Assembly: GCA_003221615.1 (NCBI GenBank) | Contig: QHSQ01000164.1 | Coordinates: 1 to 41,135, forward strand | Reading direction: 5' to 3' | Origin: Candidatus Rokuibacteriota bacterium | GTDB lineage: Bacteria > Methylomirabilota > Methylomirabilia > Rokubacteriales > CSP1-6 | Length of the DNA stretch: 41,135 bases | Shown here: piece by piece, positions 15,562 through 22,874 of the stretch | Position numbering within the stretch: the stretch's first letter is position 1 | How the letters are laid out: each line of letters opens with the position of its first letter | Made by a program: the position numbers and the translations under genes | The notes under the pieces: model-generated | What the model was told of the DNA's origin: nothing | The model's database searches: none | Seen by the model: the letters and a program-made list of their open reading frames with translations, nothing else

Positions 15562-17232
15562 ATGGATATCCTGGTCCTGTCGCCGCGTCTCACGGAGAGT
15601 CGTCGCGCCGCGTTCCGCGCTCTAGTCCGAGAGCTCGGGGAGCCGCGATTCGTCGCGTCCGGGGGGCCGCCCCCGGACGTCTCCGAGTGCGACGCGATCG
15701 TCGTAGACGGTCCGCAGCCTGCCCAACCCTCGCAGTCCCTCGCCGCGATCCGCGCGGCCGTCGAGCGCGGCGCGGCGCTGGTGGCGATCGGCGGCGCGCC
15801 GGTCGAGCGCGACGGCTTCTGGGCTGATCTGCTCGGCGCCGTCGCCGGCCCCGAGCCGCCCCCGGGCGAGTACTACGCTCGAGTCACCGAGGCGCACTCC
15901 CATATCTCGGCGCGGGTCACGCGCGAGTTCGCGGTGGTCGACGGGTTCTTGCCGCTCATCCCGCTCGCGGACGGCAAGGTCATCGTCGACGTGAGCGTCG
16001 CGCTCCGCGACCTCGCGGCGGTCGTGGAGACCACTCGCGGCGCCGGCCGGGTGGTCGCCTGCGGTCTCGGCAACACCGACGCGGCGCTCCGCAATCCCGA
16101 GCTGGCCCAGCTGCTCGCGCGGGCATTGCGTCCCGACCTGCACTGCTGCGGTCGCAACATCGGCGTGGGTATCGTCGGCTACGGGCCGCTCGGCGGCATG
16201 GGCTACCACCACGGGCTCGGCGTGACGGCGACCGAGGGGCTCGAGCTGGTCGCCGTGGTCGATCCCAACGTCGAGCGCCGGAAGGCGGCCGAGACCGACT
16301 TCCCGGGCGTGCGGACGTATGCGGCCGTGAGCGAGCTCGTGAGCGACGATGACGTCGAGGTGGCGCTGGTCGCGACGCCGCCGGCCCATCACGTGGCGCT
16401 GACCTTGACCCTGCTGCGCGCGGGCAAGCACGTCGCCTGCGAGAAACCGCTCTGCCTGACGGTCGCGGAGGCCGACCAGATCATCGCGACGGCGTCCGCG
16501 AGCCGGCGCATGCTGACCGTCCATCAGAACCGACGGTGGGATTCCGACTTCGTCGCGCTCCGGCGGGCGGTGGGCGCCGGGCTCCTGGGCGAGATCTTCA
16601 ACGTGGAGACCTTCGTCGGCGGCTACGCGCATCCGTGCCGCACCTGGCACTCGGACACTGCGGTCTCCGGCGGCGCCGGCTACGACTGGGGCTCGCACCA
16701 CGTCGACTGGGTGCTCCAGCTCTTGACCGGCACGCCGCGGGTCGTGCAGGCGCACGGACACAAGCGGGTCTGGCACGACGTGACCAATCACGATCAGATC
16801 CGCGTGCGCATGACGTGGCCCGACGGCCGCGAGGCCGAATTCCTTCAGAGCGATATCGCGGCGGTCCGCCGTCCGAAGTTCTACGTGCAGGGCACGGCCG
16901 GCACGCTCGTCGGCTCCTATCGCACGATCACGCTCGAGCACATCGAGCCGGGCCGCGGCTACGTCGCCACGCAGGCGCACCATGCCGAGGCGCCGGCCGA
17001 CCTCCTGCTCGCGCGTTATGAGAGCGGGTACGGAATCAGCGAGACCCGACTGCCACCGGCCGTCGAGCAGCCCTTCGCCTTCCACCGCAATCTTGCCGAT
17101 CACCTGCACCTCGGTGAGCCCCTCGCGATCACGCCGGCGTCGGTCCGGCGCGTGATCAGCGTGCTCGAGGCCGCGCAGCGGTCGAGCACGCGCGGGGGCG
17201 CGGCCGTCGTGATCGAGGACGACGGGAGCTGA
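15562..17232 (+). CDS. Fusion of a ThuA-like domain with a Gfo/Idh/MocA oxidoreductase
   Basis: A 556-residue two-domain protein. Residues 1 to about 190 form a ThuA-like amidotransferase-fold module (starting MDILVLSP; GEYYARVTEAHSHIS; TRGAGRVVACGLGNTDAA). From about residue 198 a Gfo/Idh/MocA oxidoreductase follows: Rossmann VGIVGYGPLGG, ACEKPLCLTVAEAD with the family Lys, and YDWGSHHVDW with catalytic His and Asp. ThuA and Gfo/Idh/MocA genes often stand side by side in sugar-utilisation operons; here they are one chain. The expected reaction is NAD(P)-dependent oxidation or reduction of a sugar or cyclitol. It is followed 2 bp later by a second Gfo/Idh/MocA gene. Confidence 0.9.
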   Translation: MDILVLSPRLTESRRAAFRALVRELGEPRFVASGGPPPDVSECDAIVVDGPQPAQPSQSLAAIRAAVERGAALVAIGGAPVERDGFWADLLGAVAGPEPPPGEYYARVTEAHSHISARVTREFAVVDGFLPLIPLADGKVIVDVSVALRDLAAVVETTRGAGRVVACGLGNTDAALRNPELAQLLARALRPDLHCCGRNIGVGIVGYGPLGGMGYHHGLGVTATEGLELVAVVDPNVERRKAAETDFPGVRTYAAVSELVSDDDVEVALVATPPAHHVALTLTLLRAGKHVACEKPLCLTVAEADQIIATASASRRMLTVHQNRRWDSDFVALRRAVGAGLLGEIFNVETFVGGYAHPCRTWHSDTAVSGGAGYDWGSHHVDWVLQLLTGTPRVVQAHGHKRVWHDVTNHDQIRVRMTWPDGREAEFLQSDIAAVRRPKFYVQGTAGTLVGSYRTITLEHIEPGRGYVATQAHHAEAPADLLLARYESGYGISETRLPPAVEQPFAFHRNLADHLHLGEPLAITPASVRRVISVLEAAQRSSTRGGAAVVIEDDGS

Positions 17233-17233
17233 C

Positions 17234-18217
17234 GTGCCGGTGCCGACGTCGCCCGTCGGCTGGGGGGTGCTCGGCGCGACCGCTCAGGTTGCCCAGAAGG
17301 CCGTGCTGCCCGCGATCGCCGCGAGCCCGACAGCGCGCCTCGTCGCGGTCGCGAGTGAGCGCGCCGCCGACGGCGGTGCCGGACGCTTCCGACCCGTGCG
17401 CGCCTATCGCGCCTACGATGCGGTGCTCGACGACCGTGAGGTCGAGGCGGTCTACGTTCCGCTGCCGAACAGCCTGCACCGCGAGTGGGTCGTGCGCGCC
17501 GCCGCCGCCGGCAAGCACGTGCTCTGCGAGAAGCCGCTCGCTCCGACGGCGACCGATGCCGAGGCGATGGCGATGGCGTGTGAGACGGCGGGCGTGTCGC
17601 TGCTCGAGGCGTACATGACGCCGTTCCATCCGCGGGCGATCGCGCTCGAAGCGCTCGTCGCCTCGGGTCGTCTCGGTGCCTTGCGATTCGCCCGGGCGGC
17701 CTTCACCGGCGTTCTCGATCGCCGCGACGACCACCGCTGGCGCCCGGAGATGGGCGGCGGCTCACTGCTCGACGTCGGCATCTATTGTGTGGCGCCGCTG
17801 CTGGCGGCCGCGGGCAGGACGCCGGCGCGGGTCGAGGCGTCGGCCACCATGGCGAAGTCCGGCGTCGACGTCTCGTTCTCGGGATGGCTCGACTTCGGTG
17901 ATGGGTTCACCGCGACGATCGAGTGCTCGTTCGACGCCCCGGAGCGACAATTGCTCGAGATCGTCGGGACCGAGGGGGCGGTGACGATCGACCGTGCGTA
18001 TACCCCTGGGCCCGCTGACACCGCGATGATGCTCCGCCATCGTGATGGCCGGCTCGAGGAGATCGTCGCGGGCGGTGCCGACCCCTATCGGGAGATGATC
18101 GAGCACTTCCAGACCGTCGTGCGGCGCAACACGGTGTCGCGGAGACCATGCGCGGTGTCCATCACCTTGCTCGCTGTCCTCGAGCGTCTGCGGGCGGCGG
18201 CCGGGATCGCCGCATGA
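17234..18217 (+). CDS. Gfo/Idh/MocA-family NAD(P)-dependent oxidoreductase
   Basis: A 327-residue sugar or cyclitol dehydrogenase. The N-terminal Rossmann start is GWGVLGATAQVAQ, VLCEKPLAPT carries the family Lys, and GGGSLLDVGIYCV is the equivalent of the GG(S)xxDxG motif in the C-terminal domain. GTG at 17234 follows the previous stop by 1 nt and is the natural start because similarity begins at once. It overlaps the downstream glycosyltransferase by ATGA. It is closer to glucose-fructose oxidoreductase and dihydrodiol dehydrogenase types than the preceding fusion protein, so the two probably act on successive intermediates. This is inferred from position. Confidence 0.9.
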   Translation: MPVPTSPVGWGVLGATAQVAQKAVLPAIAASPTARLVAVASERAADGGAGRFRPVRAYRAYDAVLDDREVEAVYVPLPNSLHREWVVRAAAAGKHVLCEKPLAPTATDAEAMAMACETAGVSLLEAYMTPFHPRAIALEALVASGRLGALRFARAAFTGVLDRRDDHRWRPEMGGGSLLDVGIYCVAPLLAAAGRTPARVEASATMAKSGVDVSFSGWLDFGDGFTATIECSFDAPERQLLEIVGTEGAVTIDRAYTPGPADTAMMLRHRDGRLEEIVAGGADPYREMIEHFQTVVRRNTVSRRPCAVSITLLAVLERLRAAAGIAA

Positions 18218-19410
18218 AGCGCATCGGCGTCATCCTCGGGCGCCTGGGGCTCGAGGTCGACGTGTTCACGCGTAAACAGACTCCGGGCGTGCCGACGGTC
18301 GTGCCGCTCGGCCCGGGCGCGCGAGTGGTTCACGTCGAGGCCGGGCCGCAGCGACCGGTGCCGCCGCCCGAGATCGTCGCCGACCTGGACGCGTTCACCG
18401 ACGGCGTGATGGCCTTCCAGCAGAGGACCGGCGCCGAATATGCGCTGCTGCACGGTCACTACTGGCTCTCGGGGCTGGTAGCCGTCGAGCTCTCTCGCCG
18501 TCTGCGCGGCGTTCCGGTGGTCCAGATGTTCCACACGCTCGGCGTGGTGAAGAACGCGCTGGCCGATCAGCCCGGGGAGCAGGTGCCGCAAGCGCGGGTC
18601 GACGCCGAGGCGAGAGTGGCCGCGCTGGCCGATCGCATCGTGGCGGCGACGCCGCTCGAGAGCGCCGAGCTCGCGTGGTACTGCGGCGCCGACGTGGGCC
18701 GCGTGCGCACGATCCCCTGCGGGGTGGACGTCGAGCTGTTCAGCCCGGGCAGCGCGGTCACCGCCCGCGAGCGACTGGGGTTGAATGCCGAATGGGTTCT
18801 GCTGTTCGTCGGTCGGCCGGCGCCGATCAAGGGGCTCGAGGTGCTCCTGCAGGCGCTCGCGCGCCTGAGGGCCGACGGGCTTGGACAGGCCGATGTGCGC
18901 CTGGTGATCGTCGGTGGCGACCGGAACGACGAGGGCAACGAGGATCGTGCGCGTCTTCGGGCGCTGGCCGATGCGCTCGGTGTCGGCGCGTGGGTCGATT
19001 TCAAGGGCCCGGAGCCACAGTCGGCGCTACCCGAGTATTACCGCGCTGCCGATCTCTGCCTGGTGCCTTCGCATCACGAGTCATTCGGCATGGCGGCGCT
19101 CGAGGCCATGGCGTGCGGCGCGACCGTGGTCGCCTCGCGGGTCGGCGGCCTGGCCACGACCATCCAGCACGGCGTCACCGGCGTCCTCGTGCCGCCGCGG
19201 GACGAGGTCGCGCTCGCCTCCGCGATCAGCTCGCTGCTCGCCGATACCCCGCGCCGGCGCATCCTCGGCGCACAGGCCGCTCGCTGGGCGCAGAGCTTTT
19301 CCTGGCCCTCGGTGGCGCGCGCCCTGATCGATCTCTACGAGGAGCTCGTGCCCGATCTGCGTCAGCCGGCGCCGCCTACGGTCAGCGTGAACTGCGCGCT
19401 GGCGATCTAG
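18214..19410 (+). CDS. GT4 glycosyltransferase with a shortened N-terminal domain
   Basis: A 398-residue GT-B transferase of the GT4 group, close in pattern to MshA and sucrose-phosphate-synthase-like enzymes. Recognisable segments are LEVDVFTRK, LHGHYWLSGLVAVEL, VQMFHTLGVVKN, IPCGVDVELFSPG, LLFVGRPAPIKGLEVLLQA, and the donor-site block LVPSHHESFGMAALEAMACGATVVAS with the E-x7-E motif. The start MKRIGVI fits strand beta-1, but the chain then jumps to LGRLGLEVDVF; the usual ~30 residues holding the GG-x-NVYV acceptor/donor loop are absent. The ATG is coupled to the upstream gene by ATGA. The C-terminal Rossmann domain is complete; activity is doubtful without the missing loop. Deletion and assembly error cannot be told apart here. 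Confidence 0.85.
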   Translation: MKRIGVILGRLGLEVDVFTRKQTPGVPTVVPLGPGARVVHVEAGPQRPVPPPEIVADLDAFTDGVMAFQQRTGAEYALLHGHYWLSGLVAVELSRRLRGVPVVQMFHTLGVVKNALADQPGEQVPQARVDAEARVAALADRIVAATPLESAELAWYCGADVGRVRTIPCGVDVELFSPGSAVTARERLGLNAEWVLLFVGRPAPIKGLEVLLQALARLRADGLGQADVRLVIVGGDRNDEGNEDRARLRALADALGVGAWVDFKGPEPQSALPEYYRAADLCLVPSHHESFGMAALEAMACGATVVASRVGGLATTIQHGVTGVLVPPRDEVALASAISSLLADTPRRRILGAQAARWAQSFSWPSVARALIDLYEELVPDLRQPAPPTVSVNCALAI

Positions 19411-19433
19411 CCGTCATTTAGCTTCGAGTTCTC

Positions 19434-19470
19434 CGGCCTCGATTCGAGGCCGTGCCGAGAGTGGCTCGGC
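19434..19470. terminator. Tandem hairpins after the glycosyltransferase gene
   Basis: A near-perfect palindrome pairs CGGCCTCGA (19434-19442) with TCGAGGCCG (19444-19452). It is followed by GCCGAG (19454-19459) pairing with CTCGGC (19465-19470). No U tract follows, so this may be a weak terminator or mRNA end stabiliser between the cluster and the NlpC/P60 gene. Confidence 0.4.
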
Positions 19471-19484
19471 GACGATCGTTCTGA

Positions 19485-20021
19485 GTGGAAGCAGGATTGA
19501 TTGCCCGTATTGCTTGCTGGGTGACCGTCTTCGGCATCTCGGCCGCGCTGGCCGGATGCGCGATCCTCGCCAAGGAACCTGTGCCGATCAGCGAGCGCCC
19601 GCCTATCAGTGAGCGCGCGCCGGCCGAACCCTCGCGGAGCCAGACGGTCGTGGAGCTCGCGAAGCGACACGTCGGCGCGCCCTACCGATGGGGCGGGTCG
19701 AGCCCGTCGGGCTTCGATTGCTCGGGCCTGGTTCGATACGTGTACGCGCAGGTCGGGGTCTCGCTCCCGCACAACGCCGCGCAACAGTACCGGCTCGGGA
19801 CGCCGGTCACGCGCGACGGACTCGAGCCGGGCGACCTCGTCTTCTTCGATCGTCTGCGTCACAACGGGATCTACGTCGGCGACGGCCTCTTCATCCACGC
19901 GCGCCAGACGGGCCGAGGCGTGAACATCGCGAGCCTCGATGACGGGTGGTATGCCTCGCACTGGGTAGGGGCGCGGCGACTGGAGCTCCCGGCGCAAGCC
20001 AGCTTCGATCAGGAGCGCTGA
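19485..20021 (+). CDS. NlpC/P60 peptidoglycan endopeptidase lipoprotein
   Basis: A 178-residue secreted cell-wall hydrolase. The signal ends in lipobox ALAGC, with Cys25 lipidated. After a short linker with a duplicated ISER motif (residues 35-45), the NlpC/P60 domain runs from about 52 to 170. Catalytic Cys79 is in SGFDCSGLVRY, His126 in RHNGIYVGDG, and a third polar residue is probably His138 in FIHAR. The family cleaves D-Glu to diaminopimelate-type bonds in peptidoglycan stems. GTG at 19485 is the likely start, though no strong ribosome site is seen; a TTG at 19497 is possible. It lies 74 bp after the glycosyltransferase with hairpins between, so it is probably its own unit. Confidence 0.9.
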   Translation: MEAGLIARIACWVTVFGISAALAGCAILAKEPVPISERPPISERAPAEPSRSQTVVELAKRHVGAPYRWGGSSPSGFDCSGLVRYVYAQVGVSLPHNAAQQYRLGTPVTRDGLEPGDLVFFDRLRHNGIYVGDGLFIHARQTGRGVNIASLDDGWYASHWVGARRLELPAQASFDQER

Positions 20022-20067
20022 GCTCGGATCAGCGCTGAGCCCCGGCGATCGGCGCGGAGCTCGGAGA

Positions 20068-20445
20068 TCAGCCCGGCAGCTGCATGAGCTGCAGGATGTT
20101 GCCGTCCGGGTCGGCGAAGGTGGCGACCCATCCGCCCCAGTCCTCCCGAGCGGGCTCCCGGCTGAAGGCGACGCCGGCGCGGCTCAGACGCTCGTGGACG
20201 GCCCGGATGTCGGCAACGGTCAGGTTGATCATGATCCGCAACGCCTCGCGGCTTGCGCCGCGCACCCGGTCGTGCACGCCCACGCTCAGACGCACTCCGC
20301 TCCAGTCGAAGTTGATGAAGTCCGACTTCGCCGAGCGCGGCGTGAGCCCGAGCGTGTCGCGATAGAAGCGCGCCATCGCCGGGAAGCGGTCGGCTTCCGT
20401 CCAGATGAGCACCCCGGCCAGCCCCTCGATCGATCCCGCCGTCAT
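20068..20445 (-). CDS. Small VOC/glyoxalase-like protein
   Basis: A 125-residue single VOC module. Strand-helix repeats AGVLIWTEADRFPAMARFYRDTLGL and LTVADIRAVHERLSRAGV are followed by the terminal WVATFADPDGNILQLMQ motif with the characteristic PDGN turn. Such proteins dimerise to form metal sites used in glyoxalase, fosfomycin-resistance-like or dioxygenase reactions. The first-strand His typical of glyoxalases is replaced (VLIWTEA), so metal binding is uncertain. AGGAGG lies 6 nt before the ATG at 20445. It is convergent with the NlpC/P60 gene and divergent from the alpha/beta hydrolase gene. Confidence 0.85.
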   Translation of the reverse strand: MTAGSIEGLAGVLIWTEADRFPAMARFYRDTLGLTPRSAKSDFINFDWSGVRLSVGVHDRVRGASREALRIMINLTVADIRAVHERLSRAGVAFSREPAREDWGGWVATFADPDGNILQLMQLPG

Positions 20446-20577
20446 CCACGCCTCCTGGATTTGCCGCCGTCAGCTCGACGTCGCCTGCGCTGATTCTATC
20501 GGACCGGATCGAGACGGTGCCGGCGCGTGCCGCGCGCCGAGCCCCGGCATCTGGCCAGCGATGCTAGGATTGGCGCC

Positions 20578-21465
20578 ATGACGGGGCCAGCGGGATCTGC
20601 GGCGGTGAAGCCGATCGAGCGTCGCATCGTGGTCGCCCCGGGTGTCGAGCTGCACGTCGAGGTCCGGATCGGCGACAAGTCGGCCGTTCCCTTCGTGCTC
20701 GTCCATGGTCTGGCGTCCAACGCGCGACTCTGGGACGGCGTAGCCGAGCACCTCCACGCAGCCGGCCACACGGTGGTCGTGATCGACCAGCGCGGCCACG
20801 GGCTCTCCGACGCGCCGGACGCGGGCTACGACCTCGACACGGCGGTCGCCGACCTGCTCACGCTGATCGAAACGCTCGAGCTCGATCGCCCCGTGCTGGC
20901 CGGGCAGTCCTGGGGTGGCAACGTCGTGCTGGAGCTCGGCTGGCGGCGACCGGACGCCGTGCGCGGGATCGCCTGCGTCGACGGCGGCGTCATCGAGCTC
21001 TCGCAGTCGTTCCCGTCATGGGACGACTGCCTGGCGGCGCTGACGCCGCCGGCGCTCGATCGCCTTACGCTCGCCGAGCTCGAGACGCGGATTCGCAAGA
21101 GCGTCCCGCACTTCACCGACCGCGCCGTCGCGGCCTACCTCCACTGCTTCCGGACGCGCGCCGACGGCACGATCGAGGCCCGGCTTCAGCGAGGCCGTCA
21201 TCTCTCGATCCTCCGATCACTCTGGGAGCATCGTCCCTCGACGCGCTGGGCGACCTTGAAGACGCCGACGCTCCTGCTGCTGGCCGACAGCGGCGACAGC
21301 ACGAGAACGTCCAACAAGCGCAAGGCCGAAGCCGTCGCGCTCGCCGCCGGCGGGGCGATCCGGTCGGTCTGGTTCTCGCCCGGCCACCACGACCTGCATC
21401 TCGAGTCTCCCGAGCGTGTCGCCGACCTTTTGATGCAGGGGATCCGCGAGGGGTTCTTCAAGTGA
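20578..21465 (+). CDS. Alpha/beta hydrolase with classical Ser nucleophile
   Basis: A 295-residue hydrolase. LVHGLASNARLW (from residue 41) is the oxyanion strand, IDQRGHGLSD follows, and the elbow LAGQSWGGNV carries nucleophile Ser111. The catalytic His lies in SPGHHDLHLESPE near the C-terminus. The cap region is of the usual size. ATG at 20578 (MTGPAG) is used; an upstream extension to 20527 lacks similarity. The gene overlaps the next one by GTGA, so production is coupled to the S51-like/CysRS-like fusion protein. The substrate is probably an ester, lactone or amide. No export signal. Confidence 0.9.
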   Translation: MTGPAGSAAVKPIERRIVVAPGVELHVEVRIGDKSAVPFVLVHGLASNARLWDGVAEHLHAAGHTVVVIDQRGHGLSDAPDAGYDLDTAVADLLTLIETLELDRPVLAGQSWGGNVVLELGWRRPDAVRGIACVDGGVIELSQSFPSWDDCLAALTPPALDRLTLAELETRIRKSVPHFTDRAVAAYLHCFRTRADGTIEARLQRGRHLSILRSLWEHRPSTRWATLKTPTLLLLADSGDSTRTSNKRKAEAVALAAGGAIRSVWFSPGHHDLHLESPERVADLLMQGIREGFFK

Positions 21466-22775
21466 CGGCCCGGCCGCCACGCATCCTCGCGATCATGGGG
21501 TCGGGCGAGACCGCGCCGACGATGGTCACGCCGCACCGCGAGATCGTCGCCCGGCTGGGCGAGCCGACCCCGCGCGCGGTGCTGCTCGATACGCCCTACG
21601 GGTTTCAGGAGAACGCGTCCGAGATCACCGAGCGGGCCGTCGAGTATTTCGCCCATCGCGTGCAGCTCACGATCGAGGCGGCGGGCTTTCTCGGGCCGCT
21701 CGCGGTCGACCAGAGCCATCGCACACCACTCGCCGAGGCCGCAGCCCTCTCGCGGCTGCGCACGGCCGGCTTCGTCTTCGCGGGTCCGGGGAGCCCCTCG
21801 TACGCGCTCTCGGTCTGGCGAAGCTCGCCGGTGCCCGAAGCGCTCACCACCAAGATCGCCGAGGGAGGCGCCGTCGTGTTCTCGAGCGCGGCCGCGCTGA
21901 CGCTCGGGAGCTTCAGCGTGCCGGTGTACGAGATCTACAAGGTCGGTCAGGCCGTGCACTGGCTCGACGGGCTCGGTCTCATGCGCGCCGCCGGCTTCGA
22001 CGGATCATGCGTGGTGATCCCGCATTACGACAACGCCGAGGGCGGCACCCACGACACGCGCTTCTGCTACCTCGGCGAGCGCCGGCTCGCGGTGATGGAG
22101 GAGATGCTTCCCGAGGACGCCTGGGTGCTCGGCATCGACGAGCACACCGTGCTGGTCGCCGACCTCGACGCGAAGACCGTCTCCGTGTCCGGGCGCGGTG
22201 TCCTCACCGTGCGCCGTCGCGGCAAGTCGCGAGTGTTTCCGTCGGGAACGCGGCTCACGATCGATGAGCTGCGCGCGGCCGCCCGCGGCGAAGCCGAGAC
22301 CAGCCGGCGCGAGCCGGAGCGCGCGCCCGCCCCGGCCGAGGCCGGCTCATCGGCGCCGGACGGCGCGCCGGCAACGCAGCGGTCGCCTCTCCTCACCGAG
22401 GTGACCCGCCTCGAGCAGGCGTTCGAGGCGGCGATCGCCGGGCGCCGCGCGCCCGAGGCGGCCGAGGCAATCCTGAATCTCGATCGGACCATCGCCGAGT
22501 GGGCCGCCGACACCCTGCAGACCGACGATCCCGACCGCGCGCGGGCCGTGCTCCACTCGCTCGTTCAACGACTCGGCGAAGCGGCGGCGGGCGGCCTTCG
22601 TGATCCTCGTGAGCTGCTGGCCCCGCTGGTGGAGAGCCTGATCACGCTTCGGGGGGAGCTGCGCGCCGCGAAGGCGTGGGAGCTGGCCGATCGCGTCCGC
22701 GATCGCTTGATCGCGGCCCGCATCGAGCTCCGCGACACGCCCGGCGGCACCGTCTGGGAGCTGCGCGAGTCCTAG
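21462..22775 (+). CDS. S51-peptidase-like domain fused to a cysteinyl-tRNA-synthetase-like C-terminus
   Basis: A 437-residue protein with two unlike parts. Residues 1-270 resemble the peptidase S51/cyanophycinase-like class I amidotransferase fold: ILAIMGSGETAPTM at the start, FVFAGPGSPSYAL (105-115), VVFSSAAALTLGS (138-150) in place of the SAGA nucleophile turn, and IPHYDNAEGGTHDTR with a candidate His. A Pro/Ala/Glu-rich linker covers about 275-308. Residues 309-437 are helical and end with LRAAKAWELADRVRDRLI, then IELRDTPGGTVW. That is the C-terminal signature of cysteinyl-tRNA synthetase, where the last helix pair precedes a DTPxGTxW tail. The catalytic synthetase domain is absent. GTG at 21462 lies in the GTGA overlap with the hydrolase gene. 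Function unknown. Confidence 0.88.
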   Translation: MTARPPRILAIMGSGETAPTMVTPHREIVARLGEPTPRAVLLDTPYGFQENASEITERAVEYFAHRVQLTIEAAGFLGPLAVDQSHRTPLAEAAALSRLRTAGFVFAGPGSPSYALSVWRSSPVPEALTTKIAEGGAVVFSSAAALTLGSFSVPVYEIYKVGQAVHWLDGLGLMRAAGFDGSCVVIPHYDNAEGGTHDTRFCYLGERRLAVMEEMLPEDAWVLGIDEHTVLVADLDAKTVSVSGRGVLTVRRRGKSRVFPSGTRLTIDELRAAARGEAETSRREPERAPAPAEAGSSAPDGAPATQRSPLLTEVTRLEQAFEAAIAGRRAPEAAEAILNLDRTIAEWAADTLQTDDPDRARAVLHSLVQRLGEAAAGGLRDPRELLAPLVESLITLRGELRAAKAWELADRVRDRLIAARIELRDTPGGTVWELRES

Positions 22776-22803
22776 CTGCACTCGCGTCGATGTGCGAACG
22801 TGC

Positions 22804-22836
22804 CGAGGGGCGGCATCGAGCCGCCCCTCGTTTTCT
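22804..22836 (+). terminator. Rho-independent terminator of the S51/CysRS-like gene
   Basis: A perfect 11-bp stem pairs 22804-22814 with 22820-22830 around ATCGA and is followed by TTTTCT. It lies 28 bp after the stop at 22775, the strongest intrinsic terminator in the window. Confidence 0.88.
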
Positions 22837-22874
22837 GACCCAGAAAGCTTGTACGACCGGAGCCCGAAAGAGGG

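Noticed and set aside
20013-20042. Repeated AGCGCTGAGC after the NlpC/P60 gene
   Set aside because: It is a two-copy 10-bp repeat spanning a stop codon, too short and isolated to interpret.
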